Shown one piece after another: positions 1 through 8,629 of a stretch of 37,578 nucleotides of DNA (position 1 is its first letter; every line of letters begins with the position of its first letter). This stretch comes from an uncultured Prevotellaceae bacterium. Lineage in GTDB: Bacteria; Bacteroidota; Bacteroidia; Bacteroidales; Bacteroidaceae. The stretch covers positions 1-37,578 of the forward strand of contig CALZQV010000004.1 in NCBI GenBank assembly GCA_945828295.1. The letters are read 5' to 3'. The notes beneath the pieces are model-generated. The model saw nothing but the letters and a program-made list of their open reading frames with translations. It ran no database searches and was not told where the DNA came from. A program made the translations under genes and the position numbers.

Positions 1-30
1 GAAACATCAAACAAACAAAAAATAATTAAA

Positions 31-2175
31 ATGGCAACATTACAAAAAATCAGAAGCAAAGGCACGACCCTTATCATCATTCTGGGTCTTGCCCTCTTTG
101 CATTCATCGCCGAAGAGTTGGTTCGCGCCCTCTCTTCAAGCCGTAATGCAAGCCGACAGGTTATCGGCGAGATTTACGGAGAAAGCGTGACGTATCAGGA
201 ATTCAATGATCTCGTAGACGAGTACGAGAACGCATGGAAGCTTGGCAACGGCGGCCAGAACCTCACCGAGGCCCAGAGCATCCAGCTGCGCGACCAGGTG
301 TGGAGCGAACTGCTGCGCACCCGCGTCATCGAACACGAGGCCGAAGCCCTTGGCCTGACCGTCACCGATGCCGAACTGCAGAACATCATCAACACCGGCT
401 CGAACCAGCTGCTGCGCCAGACGCCCTTCGTCAACCAGCAGACTGGCATGTTCGACGTGAACATGCTCAAGCAGTTCCTCACCAACTACGAGGAAATCCA
501 GAACAACCCCGAATACCCCGAGGCTCAGAAGGAAATGCTCGTGCAGTACTACAAGTATTGGAAGTTGGTTGAGAAGCAGGTGCGCCACGACGTGCTGGCA
601 CAGAAGTACCAGACGCTGCTCAGCTCCTGCCTCATCTCCAACCCCGTGAGCGCAAAAGCTGCATTCGAGGCTCGCAACAACGAGACCAAGGTGCTGCTGG
701 CTTCCGTGCCCTACACCTCAATCAAGGACAGCGAGGTTGAGCCCACCGAAGAGGAGCTGAAGGCCAAGTACGAAGAACTCACCAAGCAGATGCCCGACAT
801 GTTCGACATGCAGGACGAGGCACGCGACATCAAGTACATCCTCGTGCCCGTAACGGCCAGCGACGCCGACCGTCAGGCCCTCACGGCTGAGATGAACGAA
901 TACAAGGCCGCCCTCGACTCGGCCGACAACATCGCCAACGTGGTGCGCGAGAGCCGCTCAAGCGTTTCCTATAGCGGACTGCCCGTGAGCAAGAAGAGCC
1001 TGCCCAGCGACATCGCTGCCCAGCTCGACAGCATCAACCCCGGCGCAACCTTCGGCCCCAGCGTCAACGCTGCCACCAACACGATGAGCGTTATCAAGTA
1101 CATCGCCAAGGTTCAGCAGGCCGACTCCACTGAAGTTACCTACATTGACGTGATTGCCGACAAGGCCGACAGCGTGCTGGCCGTGCTCAACAGCGGCGAG
1201 CATATCGACTCCGTGGCCAAGAGACTCGACACCCAGAGCCAGACCCAGTGGATTACCTCTGCCATCATCGACAGCCAGAGCTGGCCCGAATCCCTCAAGT
1301 CGTTCTTCCAGGGCATCTTCCAGTCGCCCGCCGGAGCATTCAAGTCTTATGAACTCCCTGGTGGCGTGCGCATCGCCAAGGTGAACGAACGCCGCAACGT
1401 CATCGACAAGTACGACGTGGCCATCATCCGACGCAACATCGACTTCAGCGACGACACTCACAACACCATCTGGAACAAGTTCAGCTCATTCCTCGCTGCC
1501 AACCCCACTCAGGCCGACATCGAGGCTAACGCCCTGAAGGCTGGCTACCAGGTACAGACCGCCCAATACGTGAGCTCGGCCGACCACTACATCGCCAACG
1601 TGCCCTCAACGACCGATGCCCTGCGCTGGGTCTACAAGAGCAAGGTGGGCGACGTGAGCGAACTCTTTGAGGCAGGCGAGGCACACGACCAGTTCCTCGT
1701 AGTCATGCTCACCGCCATCCACAAGCGTGGCCTGCGTGACTTCAACGACGAGACCCTGCGTCAGTACCTCACTCAGGAGGTGCTCAAGGACAAGAAGGCT
1801 GCCCAGCTCCTGCCCAAGGTTGAGGGTGCCAAGAGCCTGGCCGAGGTTGCCAAGATTAGCGGCGCCCTTCAGGACACCATCAGCCACATCACCTTCGCTG
1901 CACCCGTATTCGTGGCCTCTACGGCCAGCAGCGAGCCCATCCTCAGTGGTGCCGCCAGCGCTGCCGCCAAGGGTCAGTTCGTGACCGGCCTCAAGGGTGA
2001 GGCTGCCGTCTACGCCTTCCAGGTACTGGAGAAGAACAAACTCGAGGGCAAGTACGACGAGAAGCAAGAGCTCGCCCAGCAGTCGTCCACAATCCTGCGC
2101 GGCATCGGCGGTTTCATGCAGAACCTCGTGCGCAAGGCCAAGGTGGTTGACGACCGCTACAAGTTCTATCAGTAA
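31..2175 (+). CDS. ppiD: PpiD-type periplasmic peptidyl-prolyl isomerase / chaperone
   Basis: A 714-residue protein with a short cytoplasmic N-terminus, one strongly hydrophobic segment at about residues 12-30 (TTLIIILGLALFAFIAEEL), and a long periplasmic part. Residues from about 40 to 195 look like a SurA N-terminal chaperone domain (GEIYGESVTYQEFNDLVDEY). A parvulin-like rotamase region appears degenerate at about residues 365-455. This layout, one anchor plus SurA_N plus parvulin, is that of PpiD, which helps outer-membrane and secreted proteins fold in the periplasm. Length fits the Bacteroidetes form (about 700 residues). The ATG at 31 is preceded by an A-rich leader, usual in this phylum; the promoter lies before the window. 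It faces ilvC and stops at a two-way terminator. Isomerase activity is inferred from family and may be weak or absent. Confidence 0.9.
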   Translation: MATLQKIRSKGTTLIIILGLALFAFIAEELVRALSSSRNASRQVIGEIYGESVTYQEFNDLVDEYENAWKLGNGGQNLTEAQSIQLRDQVWSELLRTRVIEHEAEALGLTVTDAELQNIINTGSNQLLRQTPFVNQQTGMFDVNMLKQFLTNYEEIQNNPEYPEAQKEMLVQYYKYWKLVEKQVRHDVLAQKYQTLLSSCLISNPVSAKAAFEARNNETKVLLASVPYTSIKDSEVEPTEEELKAKYEELTKQMPDMFDMQDEARDIKYILVPVTASDADRQALTAEMNEYKAALDSADNIANVVRESRSSVSYSGLPVSKKSLPSDIAAQLDSINPGATFGPSVNAATNTMSVIKYIAKVQQADSTEVTYIDVIADKADSVLAVLNSGEHIDSVAKRLDTQSQTQWITSAIIDSQSWPESLKSFFQGIFQSPAGAFKSYELPGGVRIAKVNERRNVIDKYDVAIIRRNIDFSDDTHNTIWNKFSSFLAANPTQADIEANALKAGYQVQTAQYVSSADHYIANVPSTTDALRWVYKSKVGDVSELFEAGEAHDQFLVVMLTAIHKRGLRDFNDETLRQYLTQEVLKDKKAAQLLPKVEGAKSLAEVAKISGALQDTISHITFAAPVFVASTASSEPILSGAASAAAKGQFVTGLKGEAAVYAFQVLEKNKLEGKYDEKQELAQQSSTILRGIGGFMQNLVRKAKVVDDRYKFYQ

Positions 2176-2213
2176 TCCCGCGGGGAGTCCCCTCCCCCAC
2201 ACTTTGGATACAC

Positions 2214-2253
2214 AAAGAAATCCTCCCTGCCGGCTGGCAGGGAGGATTTCTTT
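2214..2253. terminator. Two-way intrinsic terminator between ppiD and ilvC
   Basis: Perfect inverted repeat: 2214-2231 pairs with 2236-2253, 18 bp, around the four-base loop GGCT. The stem ends in A/T runs on both sides, so it gives a T-tract in either direction. It sits between the convergent ends of ppiD (+) and ilvC (-). Confidence 0.95.
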
Positions 2254-2280
2254 TATTGTCGCGCTTGGGGTGCGGTTGGG

Positions 2281-3324
2281 TTAGTTGTTCTCGGGACGGA
2301 GCTGACGCACAACGGCTGCCGTGCGCCACATCTCGCTCTCGCGCAGGGCGGCAAGTTCCTTTTCGAGGCCCACACGATAGTCGGGCTTCGAGTTGCTGTC
2401 GATGCTAATCTGAGCTTCGTGCCCGCTCTTCACGCTTTCGTAAAGCTTCTGGACGACGGGCTTGATGGCGTCGTGGAAGGGGCCCATCCAGTCGAGGGCG
2501 CCGCGCTGGGCCGTAGTTGAGCAGTTGGCATACATCCAGTCCATACCCTTCTGGGCAAACAGGGGCATGAGGCTCTGGGTGAGCTCCTCAACAGTTTCGT
2601 TGAAAGCCTCGGAAGGCGTGTGCCCGTTCTCGCGCAGCACTTCGTACTGGGCAAGGAGCAAGCCCTGGATGGCGCCCATCAGGCTGCCACGTTCGCCGGT
2701 GAGGTCACTGGTGGCCTCACGCTGGAAGGTGGTCTCGAAGAGGTAGCCCGAACCGATGCCGATACCCAGGGCGAGGGTGCGCTCAAGGGCGCGGCCGGTG
2801 AAGTCCTGATATACGGCATAGCTGGAATTGAGTCCGCGTCCCTCGAGGAACATGGTGCGCAGCGAGGTGCCGCTACCCTTGGGAGCTACCATGATGACGT
2901 CGATGTCCTTGGGGGGCACGCAGCCGGTGCGGTCGTTCCAGGTGATGGCAAAGCCGTGGGAGAAGTAGAGCGCCTTGCCGGGAGTGAGATACTGCTTGAG
3001 CGTGGGCCATACGCTCATGACGGCAGCGTCGGAGAGCAGGCACATGACGATGGTACCCTTCTGGGCAGCCTCTTCAATGCTGAAGAGAGTCTGGCCGGGA
3101 ACCCATCCGTCGGCAACGGCCTTCTCGAAGGTTTTGCCCTGACGCTGGCCAACGATTACGTTGAAACCGTTGTCGCGCAGGTTGCATGCCTGGCCGGGGC
3201 CCTGAACGCCATAGCCGATGACGGCAATGGTTTCGTCTTTCAGCACCTCACGTGCCTTTTCCAATGGAAACTCGTCGCGGGTCATGACTTCCTCGATGAC
3301 ACCGCCAAAATTCATTTTTGCCAT
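2281..3324 (-). CDS. ilvC: Ketol-acid reductoisomerase
   Basis: A 347-residue enzyme of branched-chain amino acid synthesis that converts acetolactate or acetohydroxybutyrate to the dihydroxy acid with NAD(P)H and Mg2+. The Rossmann signature (IAVIGYGVQGPGQACNLRDN) lies near residues 34-53, followed by the conserved VAPKGSGTSLR segment and the C-terminal knotted domain (TSDLTGERGSLMG). It is the last gene of ilvB-ilvN-thioesterase-ilvC. The 45-base gap from the thioesterase holds two 20-base direct repeats. ATG 3324 (MAKMNFGG) is used; a second in-frame ATG lies three codons later. No separate promoter with a good match is seen, so cotranscription from the ilvB promoter is likely. Confidence 0.97.
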   Translation of the reverse strand: MAKMNFGGVIEEVMTRDEFPLEKAREVLKDETIAVIGYGVQGPGQACNLRDNGFNVIVGQRQGKTFEKAVADGWVPGQTLFSIEEAAQKGTIVMCLLSDAAVMSVWPTLKQYLTPGKALYFSHGFAITWNDRTGCVPPKDIDVIMVAPKGSGTSLRTMFLEGRGLNSSYAVYQDFTGRALERTLALGIGIGSGYLFETTFQREATSDLTGERGSLMGAIQGLLLAQYEVLRENGHTPSEAFNETVEELTQSLMPLFAQKGMDWMYANCSTTAQRGALDWMGPFHDAIKPVVQKLYESVKSGHEAQISIDSNSKPDYRVGLEKELAALRESEMWRTAAVVRQLRPENN

Positions 3325-3333
3325 AAACTTATA

Positions 3334-3381
3334 TTTATTGGTTATCGGTTATTGTATAACGTTTATTGGTTATCGGTTATT
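3334..3381. repeat. Two 20-bp direct repeats built of AT-rich heptamers
   Basis: TTTATTGGTTATCGGTTATT occurs at 3334-3353 and again at 3362-3381 with no mismatch. Read on the coding (-) strand, each copy is a 7-base periodic series (AATAACC, GATAACC, AATAAA). Copy two contains the thioesterase stop codon at 3370-3372. Confidence 0.9.
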
Positions 3382-4146
3382 ATATATTGCAAACCTCACC
3401 TTGGCCTGACAGACGACCTCGCCATCGGCCTCGCGGCGCACCTCGACGTCGGTCTCGTTGTCATCGACCACCTGCATGTAGAACGCCAGACGGTCGCCCA
3501 GGCGGCTCTCGGTCTTGTAGGCTATCTCGAAGCGCTGGAGGCGCTGGTCGCGGAATGACTCTATGGGGAAGAGGTTGAGGATGTGCTCGATGTACTTTAT
3601 GGAGTTGATGTGTCCGTTGATGTCGACATCGGAGTAGTGTGTGTCGATGGTGCGCACGAGCTTGGCATCGCGGAAGCGGAAGCGGCCGTGGGGGGCGATA
3701 GGACAGGGCTTCTCGCCCTCGTCGACCACGTAGTTCAGGATGTCGCCATCGTAGAGCGAGAGCAGGTCGCAGGGGCGGCGCGTCTCGATGTCAATCATCG
3801 CCCAGATGCTTCGGGCGTAGCCATAGGGGGTGCCGTCGGCTCGCAGGATGGCAAAGTTTCGGTTCGTGAAGAGGCGGATAACGCTCTCGACCCACGTCTC
3901 CACGGTTCCGTGCTCATACTGGCGAGGCATGTCCGTGAGCTCGATGCTCAGCCGGCTCAGCACCCATGTGTGCTTTGTCTCGTTGAGCGCTCCGATGCCC
4001 CACCCGCGACGCTGGCTGTGGTTGCCGGCGGCGTTCAGCAAGTGGTTGCCCAGGATGCCGAGGAACATGCGGCCGGTGAAGTCGACATGAAAGGGCTCGA
4101 CATAGAAGGGGTAGCTATCTATCTTTTCCAATTCAGGTTTCATCAT
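3370..4146 (-). CDS. Acyl-ACP thioesterase family protein
   Basis: About 257-258 residues, matching the bacterial acyl-ACP thioesterase family (PF01643) with two hot-dog folds; these release fatty acids from acyl carrier protein. The N-terminal half has FTGRMFLGILGNHLLNAAG and a WVLSRLSIELTDMP strand region. The second half has the typical THYSDVDINGHINSIKYIEH segment with conserved Asp, Asn and His. The frame is open farther upstream into ilvN, but the protein family starts at MKPELEKIDSYPFYVEPFHV, so ATG 4146 or 4143 is chosen, 7-10 bases after the ilvN stop at 4154. Its place inside the ilv operon suggests a link between branched-chain precursors and fatty acid release, which is an inference. 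The stop codon lies inside the second heptamer repeat. Confidence 0.88.
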   Translation of the reverse strand: MMKPELEKIDSYPFYVEPFHVDFTGRMFLGILGNHLLNAAGNHSQRRGWGIGALNETKHTWVLSRLSIELTDMPRQYEHGTVETWVESVIRLFTNRNFAILRADGTPYGYARSIWAMIDIETRRPCDLLSLYDGDILNYVVDEGEKPCPIAPHGRFRFRDAKLVRTIDTHYSDVDINGHINSIKYIEHILNLFPIESFRDQRLQRFEIAYKTESRLGDRLAFYMQVVDDNETDVEVRREADGEVVCQAKVRFAIYNNR

Positions 4147-4153
4147 TGGGGTT

Positions 4154-4765
4154 TCAACATTTTTCGCGCAGGCGCTCTTCCAGGTACTTGTCCAGTCGCT
4201 CCGTCGTACTCTTTGTGACGGCGATGCGTCCCGAACGCACGAACTGCAGCACGACACCCAGGTCGTTGAGCTGCTGGAACAGCGACAGAATGTCCACCGT
4301 CATGCCTTTCTTCTCGATGATGCTGTACGTGGGGTTGACCTCCACGATGCGGGCACCATGCATGCGCACGATGCGCGACACATCCTTGTTATCCAATATC
4401 AGCGGCGTGCTGACCTTGATGAGGCACGCCTCGAGGATGAAGATGTCGGCATCGGTGAAGTAATGGGCCTGCAAGACGTCGATTTTCTTCTCTATCTGCT
4501 TCGTGAGCATCTTGGCCATCTCCTCGGTGCAATAGCAGGTGATGGTGTACTTGTGTACGCCGGGCGTACTTGATGCACAAACATTGAGACTCTCGATGTT
4601 CACCTGTCGGCGCGTGAACACCGCCGTTATCTGGTTCAGTATACCAGCAAAGTTCTCACTGTAGATGAGCATGGTGTAGAGCGTTTCGCCCTCGTGTGCT
4701 TTCTCACAGCGTCCGCAACTCTCGCAGTCGCCACACTGGCCGGCTTTCGATTTATCGCAATCCAT
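4154..4765 (-). CDS. ilvN: Acetolactate synthase small (regulatory) subunit
   Basis: A 203-residue regulatory partner of IlvB. An ACT domain starts at about residue 29 (YTMLIYSENFAGILNQITAVF) and includes the valine-site type NIESLNV segment; a C-terminal small-subunit domain follows. This part is usual for the family and gives valine feedback. The first 25 residues are unusual: cysteines at 3, 11, 14, 17 and 20, the last four spaced every third residue, like a metal or Fe-S ligand cluster. It follows ilvB by 26 bases and precedes the thioesterase by under 10. The start MDCDKSKAGQ is the only ATG before the ACT domain within the intergenic limits; if translation began later there is no nearby in-frame ATG until within the ACT fold. 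Confidence 0.95.
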   Translation of the reverse strand: MDCDKSKAGQCGDCESCGRCEKAHEGETLYTMLIYSENFAGILNQITAVFTRRQVNIESLNVCASSTPGVHKYTITCYCTEEMAKMLTKQIEKKIDVLQAHYFTDADIFILEACLIKVSTPLILDNKDVSRIVRMHGARIVEVNPTYSIIEKKGMTVDILSLFQQLNDLGVVLQFVRSGRIAVTKSTTERLDKYLEERLREKC

Positions 4766-4791
4766 CTATTTTGTTTTGCTTTTACGATTCA

Positions 4792-6489
4792 TTATTTAAT
4801 CTCCATCAACATCTCGTCGACATTGGCGCCGGGAGGTGTCATGGGCAAGACGTTGTCCTCCTCCTTCACGCCGCACTGCAGCAGGAACGGGCCCGGGGTG
4901 TCGAGCATCTGGCGGATGGCCTCGTCGAGTTCGGCACGCTCGGTGACGGTGCGCGAGGGGATGCCATACGAGCGGCAGATGCCCTCGTAGTCGGGATTGA
5001 GCATGGGGGTGAAGGAATATCGCTTGTTGAAGAACATATATTGCCACTGACGCACGTTGCCCAGGAAATTGTTGTTGAGCAGGATAATCTTCACGGGCGC
5101 ACCCTGCTCCATGATGGTGCCAAGTTCCTGGATGGTCATCTGCAGGCCGCCGTCGCCCACGAAGAGGCAAACCGTGCGCTCCGGTGCGCCGAAGGTGGCT
5201 CCGATGGCTGCAGGAAGTCCGAAGCCCATGGTTCCGCAACCGCCCGAGGTGACGATGCTTCGTCCCTGCGAGAAGCGGAAGTAGCGACAGCCGAAGAGTT
5301 GGTTCTGCCCGACGTCGGTAACCATGATGGCACTGTCGTGGGTGGCCTCACTCACGCGGCGCACGATCTCGCCCATCAGCAGGGGACCCTCGGAGGGCTG
5401 TATGGCAGGCAGGATAACTTTCTGCTCCTCCTCTTGGCGGTAGGGCTTGAAGCCGTCCACCCATTCCGTGTGCTTTTGCTCGGCGAGCAGTTCCGTCACA
5501 CGCACCAACGTCTGCTTGCAATCGCCCACGACAGCCACGTCAGCCCTCACGTTCTTATTGATTTCGCTGGGGTCGATGTCGAAGTGTATCACCTTGGCCT
5601 GGCGGGCATAGGTATCGAGGTTGCCCGTCACGCGGTCGTCGAATCGCATGCCTACGGCAATGATCAAGTCGCAACGATTGGTCATCACGTTGGGGGCAAG
5701 ATTGCCGTGCATACCCAACATGCCCATGTTGAGGCGATGACCGGAAGGAAGGGCTGAAAGGCCCAGCATGGTGCAGCCCGCGGGCATGTTGGCCTTTTCG
5801 ATGAAGCGGCACAACTCCTCGCGCGCATTGCCCAGCTCGACGCCCTGACCTACGAGCACCAGCGGCCGCTGACTCTGGTTGATAAGTTCGGCAGCCTGAC
5901 GGATGACGTCATCGGTGGGCACGGGGACGGGCTTATAACTGCGGATGTAGTCAACCCTGGCGGGTTCGTAGTCCACCATTCCCGTCTGGGCATTCTTGGT
6001 GAAGTCGAGAACAACGGGGCCCGGCCGGCCGCTGCGGGCAATGTAGAATGCGCGGCTTACGGCCCAGGCAACATCTTCGGCCTTACGTATCTGGAAGGCC
6101 CACTTGGAGATGGGCTGCGTGACACTAATCACATCGACCTCCTGGAAAGCATCGGTTCCCAGCATGGCAGCGCCCACCTGTCCGCAAATGACCACTAGGG
6201 GTGTTGAGTCAATCATCGCGTCGGCAATGCCCGTGATGGTGTTCATGGCGCCGGGGCCACTGGTTGCAATCGCAACGCCCACCCTGCCGCTCACGCGGGC
6301 ATAGCCCTGAGCCGCATGGGCAGCGCCTTGTTCGTGGCGCACCAGAATGTGATGGAGAGTCGTACGATGGTCGTAGAGTGCATCGTAGGTGGGCATGATG
6401 GCTCCGCCTGGATAACCAAAGAGGACATCGACGCCCTCGGCCTCCAAACTGCGCATCAGCGCTTCGGCACCCGTTATCTTTTCCTTCAT
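4792..6489 (-). CDS. ilvB: Acetolactate synthase large (catalytic) subunit
   Basis: A 565-residue thiamine diphosphate enzyme making acetolactate from two pyruvates or acetohydroxybutyrate from pyruvate and 2-oxobutyrate. Visible features are the N-terminal GYPGGAIMPTYDAL motif, the cofactor-activating glutamate in RHEQGAAHAA (Glu53), the central FAD-binding domain, and the C-terminal diphosphate/Mg site starting VGDGGLQ and ending LLNNN. Length is standard. It has its own promoter (6518-6549) and lies downstream of a hairpin after ilvD. The leader is only about 25 bases, too short for a classical leader-peptide attenuator. Confidence 0.97.
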   Translation of the reverse strand: MKEKITGAEALMRSLEAEGVDVLFGYPGGAIMPTYDALYDHRTTLHHILVRHEQGAAHAAQGYARVSGRVGVAIATSGPGAMNTITGIADAMIDSTPLVVICGQVGAAMLGTDAFQEVDVISVTQPISKWAFQIRKAEDVAWAVSRAFYIARSGRPGPVVLDFTKNAQTGMVDYEPARVDYIRSYKPVPVPTDDVIRQAAELINQSQRPLVLVGQGVELGNAREELCRFIEKANMPAGCTMLGLSALPSGHRLNMGMLGMHGNLAPNVMTNRCDLIIAVGMRFDDRVTGNLDTYARQAKVIHFDIDPSEINKNVRADVAVVGDCKQTLVRVTELLAEQKHTEWVDGFKPYRQEEEQKVILPAIQPSEGPLLMGEIVRRVSEATHDSAIMVTDVGQNQLFGCRYFRFSQGRSIVTSGGCGTMGFGLPAAIGATFGAPERTVCLFVGDGGLQMTIQELGTIMEQGAPVKIILLNNNFLGNVRQWQYMFFNKRYSFTPMLNPDYEGICRSYGIPSRTVTERAELDEAIRQMLDTPGPFLLQCGVKEEDNVLPMTPPGANVDEMLMEIK

Positions 6490-6517
6490 TTTCTTTTTAC
6501 CTTAACAAATTTGGCTG

Positions 6518-6549
6518 CAAAGATACGAAATAATAACAACATGACCAAA
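6518..6549 (-). promoter_or_regulatory. Bacteroidetes-type promoter of ilvB
   Basis: On the - strand TTTG (6549-6546) is followed after 20 bases by TATCTTTG (6525-6518), matching the -33/-7 consensus TTTG and TAnnTTTG. The predicted start lies about 20-25 bases before the ilvB ATG at 6489. Confidence 0.8.
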
Positions 6550-6557
6550 AATAGACC

Positions 6558-6590
6558 GCCCTGAATTGCAATTTGTAAGCAATTCAGGGC
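6558..6590 (-). terminator. Perfect 12-bp hairpin between ilvD and ilvB
   Basis: GCCCTGAATTGC (6558-6569) pairs exactly with 6579-6590 around a 9-base loop. On the - strand it is followed, after six other bases, by five T (6550-6546 area). It lies about 50 bases after the ilvD stop and just before the ilvB promoter. A terminator for ilvD is likely, though the T-tract is not directly adjacent; a processing or regulatory hairpin is also possible. Confidence 0.7.
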
Positions 6591-6639
6591 AGTTTAATTA
6601 TGATTTTAAAGAAAACGCGGATTTATGCACTGTCAATCC

Positions 6640-8463
6640 TTAATCTTCGATTATCCTCACGCCACCACGGTCGGCGGAAGCGACGCTCTGGGCATAGGCG
6701 CGCAGGGCTTTCGACACCTCGCGCTTGCGGCGCAGCGGTTGCTGCGGACGGGCAGCCAACTCCTCGTCGGAGAGACGAACGTTGATGCTGCGCGAGGGAA
6801 TATCAATGACAATGATGTCGCCATCCTTTATCTTGCCGATGTTGCCGCCACTCGCAGCCTCGGGCGATATGTGACCAATGGAGAGGCCACTGGTGCCTCC
6901 CGAGAAACGGCCGTCGGTGATGAGGGCACATTCCTTACCCATGTGCATCGACTTGATGTATGAAGTAGGATAGAGCATCTCCTGCATGCCCGGACCTCCC
7001 TTGGGACCCTCGTGGGTGATGACGACACAGTCGCCCTTCTTCACCTTTCCACCCAGGATGCCCTCACAGGCGTCTTCCTGACTGTCGAACACCACGGCCG
7101 GACCTTCGAAGTGCCACAGGGCGGGGTCTACACCGGCGGTCTTAACCACGCAGCCGTCCTGTGCGATGTTGCCAAAGAGGATGGCCATGCCGCCGTCACG
7201 GGTGTAGGCATGCTCGATGTCGCGTATACAGCCATTCTCGCGGTCGGTGTCGAAACTCTCGTAATACATCTCCTGGGCACCAAGCTGGTTGCAGAAGCGC
7301 CCCGCCGGTGCACTCTTGTAGATTTGTTCAGGCGTGAGGTCGGGGCCGTCGGCCGACGACTGGTTTTCCGTCAGCGCATAGCGGCTGATGTCCTCGGCCA
7401 GCGTGGCACCGTTGACACGGCGCAGACTAGTATCAATGAGACCTCCCTTGGCCAGCTCCGCCATGAGGGAGAGCACACCGCCGGCGCGGCCGAACTCCTG
7501 CACGCTGTATTTCTGGCTGTTGGGCGCCAACTTGACAAGGAAGGGGGTCTTGCGCGAGAGGGCGTCGATGTTCTTCATCGTGAAGTCGACATTAGCCTCG
7601 TTGGCCACGGCCAGCAGGTGGAGCACGGTGTTGGTGGAGGCTCCCATGGCGATATCCATCGTCATGGCATTGAGGAAAGCCTGACGCATGGCAATCGAAC
7701 GCGGCAGAACACTCTCGTCGCCCTGCTCGTAGTAGGCCAGCGCATTCTTCACGATCTGGCGCGCAGCTTGCTGCATCAGGCGCACGCGATTCTTATGAGT
7801 GGCCAGTATGGTTCCGTTGCCGGGCAACGAGAGTCCGATGGCCTCGGTGAGGTTGTTCATGGAGTTGGCCGTGAACATTCCGGAGCAACAGCCGCAACCC
7901 GGGCAGGCGCGGTTCTCAATCTCCTGCAAGTCGGCATCGCTGACAGTGGTGTCTCCGCCCTTAATCATGGCGATGACCAGGTCGAGGTTTTCACCCTTAT
8001 AGCTTCCAGCCTCCATGGGGCCTCCGCTGACGAAAATGGTGGGAATGTTGAGTCGCATGGCAGCCATGAGCATGCCCGGCGTAATTTTGTCACAATTGGA
8101 AATGCATATCATGGCGTCGGCCTTATGGGCATTGACCATGTACTCGACAGAGTCGGCGATGATGTCGCGCGAGGGCAGCGAATAGAGCATGCCATCGTGG
8201 CCCATGGCAATGCCGTCGTCGATGGCAATGGTGTTGAACTCGGCTGCGTAGCACCCCAGTCGTTCTATTTCCTGCTTCACGATCTGTCCTGCTTCGTGCA
8301 GGTGGGTGTGACCGGGCACAAACTGGGTGAAGGAATTAACTACGGCAATGATAGGCTTGCCAAACTGCTCACGTTTCATGCCGTTAGCGACCCACAGGGC
8401 GCGGGCTCCGGCCATGCGCCGTCCTTCAGTGCAGACGGCACTACGTAACTTATGCTTCATCAT
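6640..8463 (-). CDS. ilvD: Dihydroxy-acid dehydratase
   Basis: A 607-residue Fe-S enzyme that dehydrates 2,3-dihydroxy acids to the 2-oxo acids of valine and isoleucine synthesis. The cluster cysteines lie in [13 protein letters not shown] and in [17 protein letters not shown]. The C-terminal half shows the [14 protein letters not shown] and [16 protein letters not shown] signatures. Length is standard. It is the first gene of the ilv cluster, with a near-perfect promoter at 8496-8527 and a leader of about 30 bases. A hairpin separates it from ilvB, so the two parts may be set to different levels. Confidence 0.97.
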   Translation of the reverse strand: MMKHKLRSAVCTEGRRMAGARALWVANGMKREQFGKPIIAVVNSFTQFVPGHTHLHEAGQIVKQEIERLGCYAAEFNTIAIDDGIAMGHDGMLYSLPSRDIIADSVEYMVNAHKADAMICISNCDKITPGMLMAAMRLNIPTIFVSGGPMEAGSYKGENLDLVIAMIKGGDTTVSDADLQEIENRACPGCGCCSGMFTANSMNNLTEAIGLSLPGNGTILATHKNRVRLMQQAARQIVKNALAYYEQGDESVLPRSIAMRQAFLNAMTMDIAMGASTNTVLHLLAVANEANVDFTMKNIDALSRKTPFLVKLAPNSQKYSVQEFGRAGGVLSLMAELAKGGLIDTSLRRVNGATLAEDISRYALTENQSSADGPDLTPEQIYKSAPAGRFCNQLGAQEMYYESFDTDRENGCIRDIEHAYTRDGGMAILFGNIAQDGCVVKTAGVDPALWHFEGPAVVFDSQEDACEGILGGKVKKGDCVVITHEGPKGGPGMQEMLYPTSYIKSMHMGKECALITDGRFSGGTSGLSIGHISPEAASGGNIGKIKDGDIIVIDIPSRSINVRLSDEELAARPQQPLRRKREVSKALRAYAQSVASADRGGVRIIED

Positions 8464-8495
8464 GTATTTATAGCTATGATTTCTGATGTCCGCTG

Positions 8496-8527
8496 CAAAG
8501 TTACAATTATGCGGGCGTATTCACAAA
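8496..8527 (-). promoter_or_regulatory. Bacteroidetes-type promoter of ilvD
   Basis: On the - strand TTTG (8527-8524), exactly 20 bases, then TAACTTTG (8503-8496): a full match to TTTG-N20-TAnnTTTG. The ATG is at 8463. The rest of the 8464-8629 gap shows no further structure that I can support. Confidence 0.88.
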
Positions 8528-8629
8528 TTAATTTGCGGGAAAGAAAGCTCAGGCTACAAAAACTGCATGTCAGGGAGACGGATTTTCTTAACGCACTGAG
8601 CACAAAGGAGGTTTCCGCCGGGCACTGCT

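Noticed and set aside
6490-6639. Leader-peptide attenuator for ilvB
   Set aside because: The promoter lies after the hairpin, leaving about 25 bases of leader with no room for an Ile/Leu/Val-rich peptide.
7012-8448. Long open frame antisense to ilvD
   Set aside because: It mirrors the codon pattern of ilvD, has no promoter or family-like motif, and the sense strand is clearly a complete IlvD. The same holds for long frames opposite ilvB, the S9 peptidase and the BspA-like gene.
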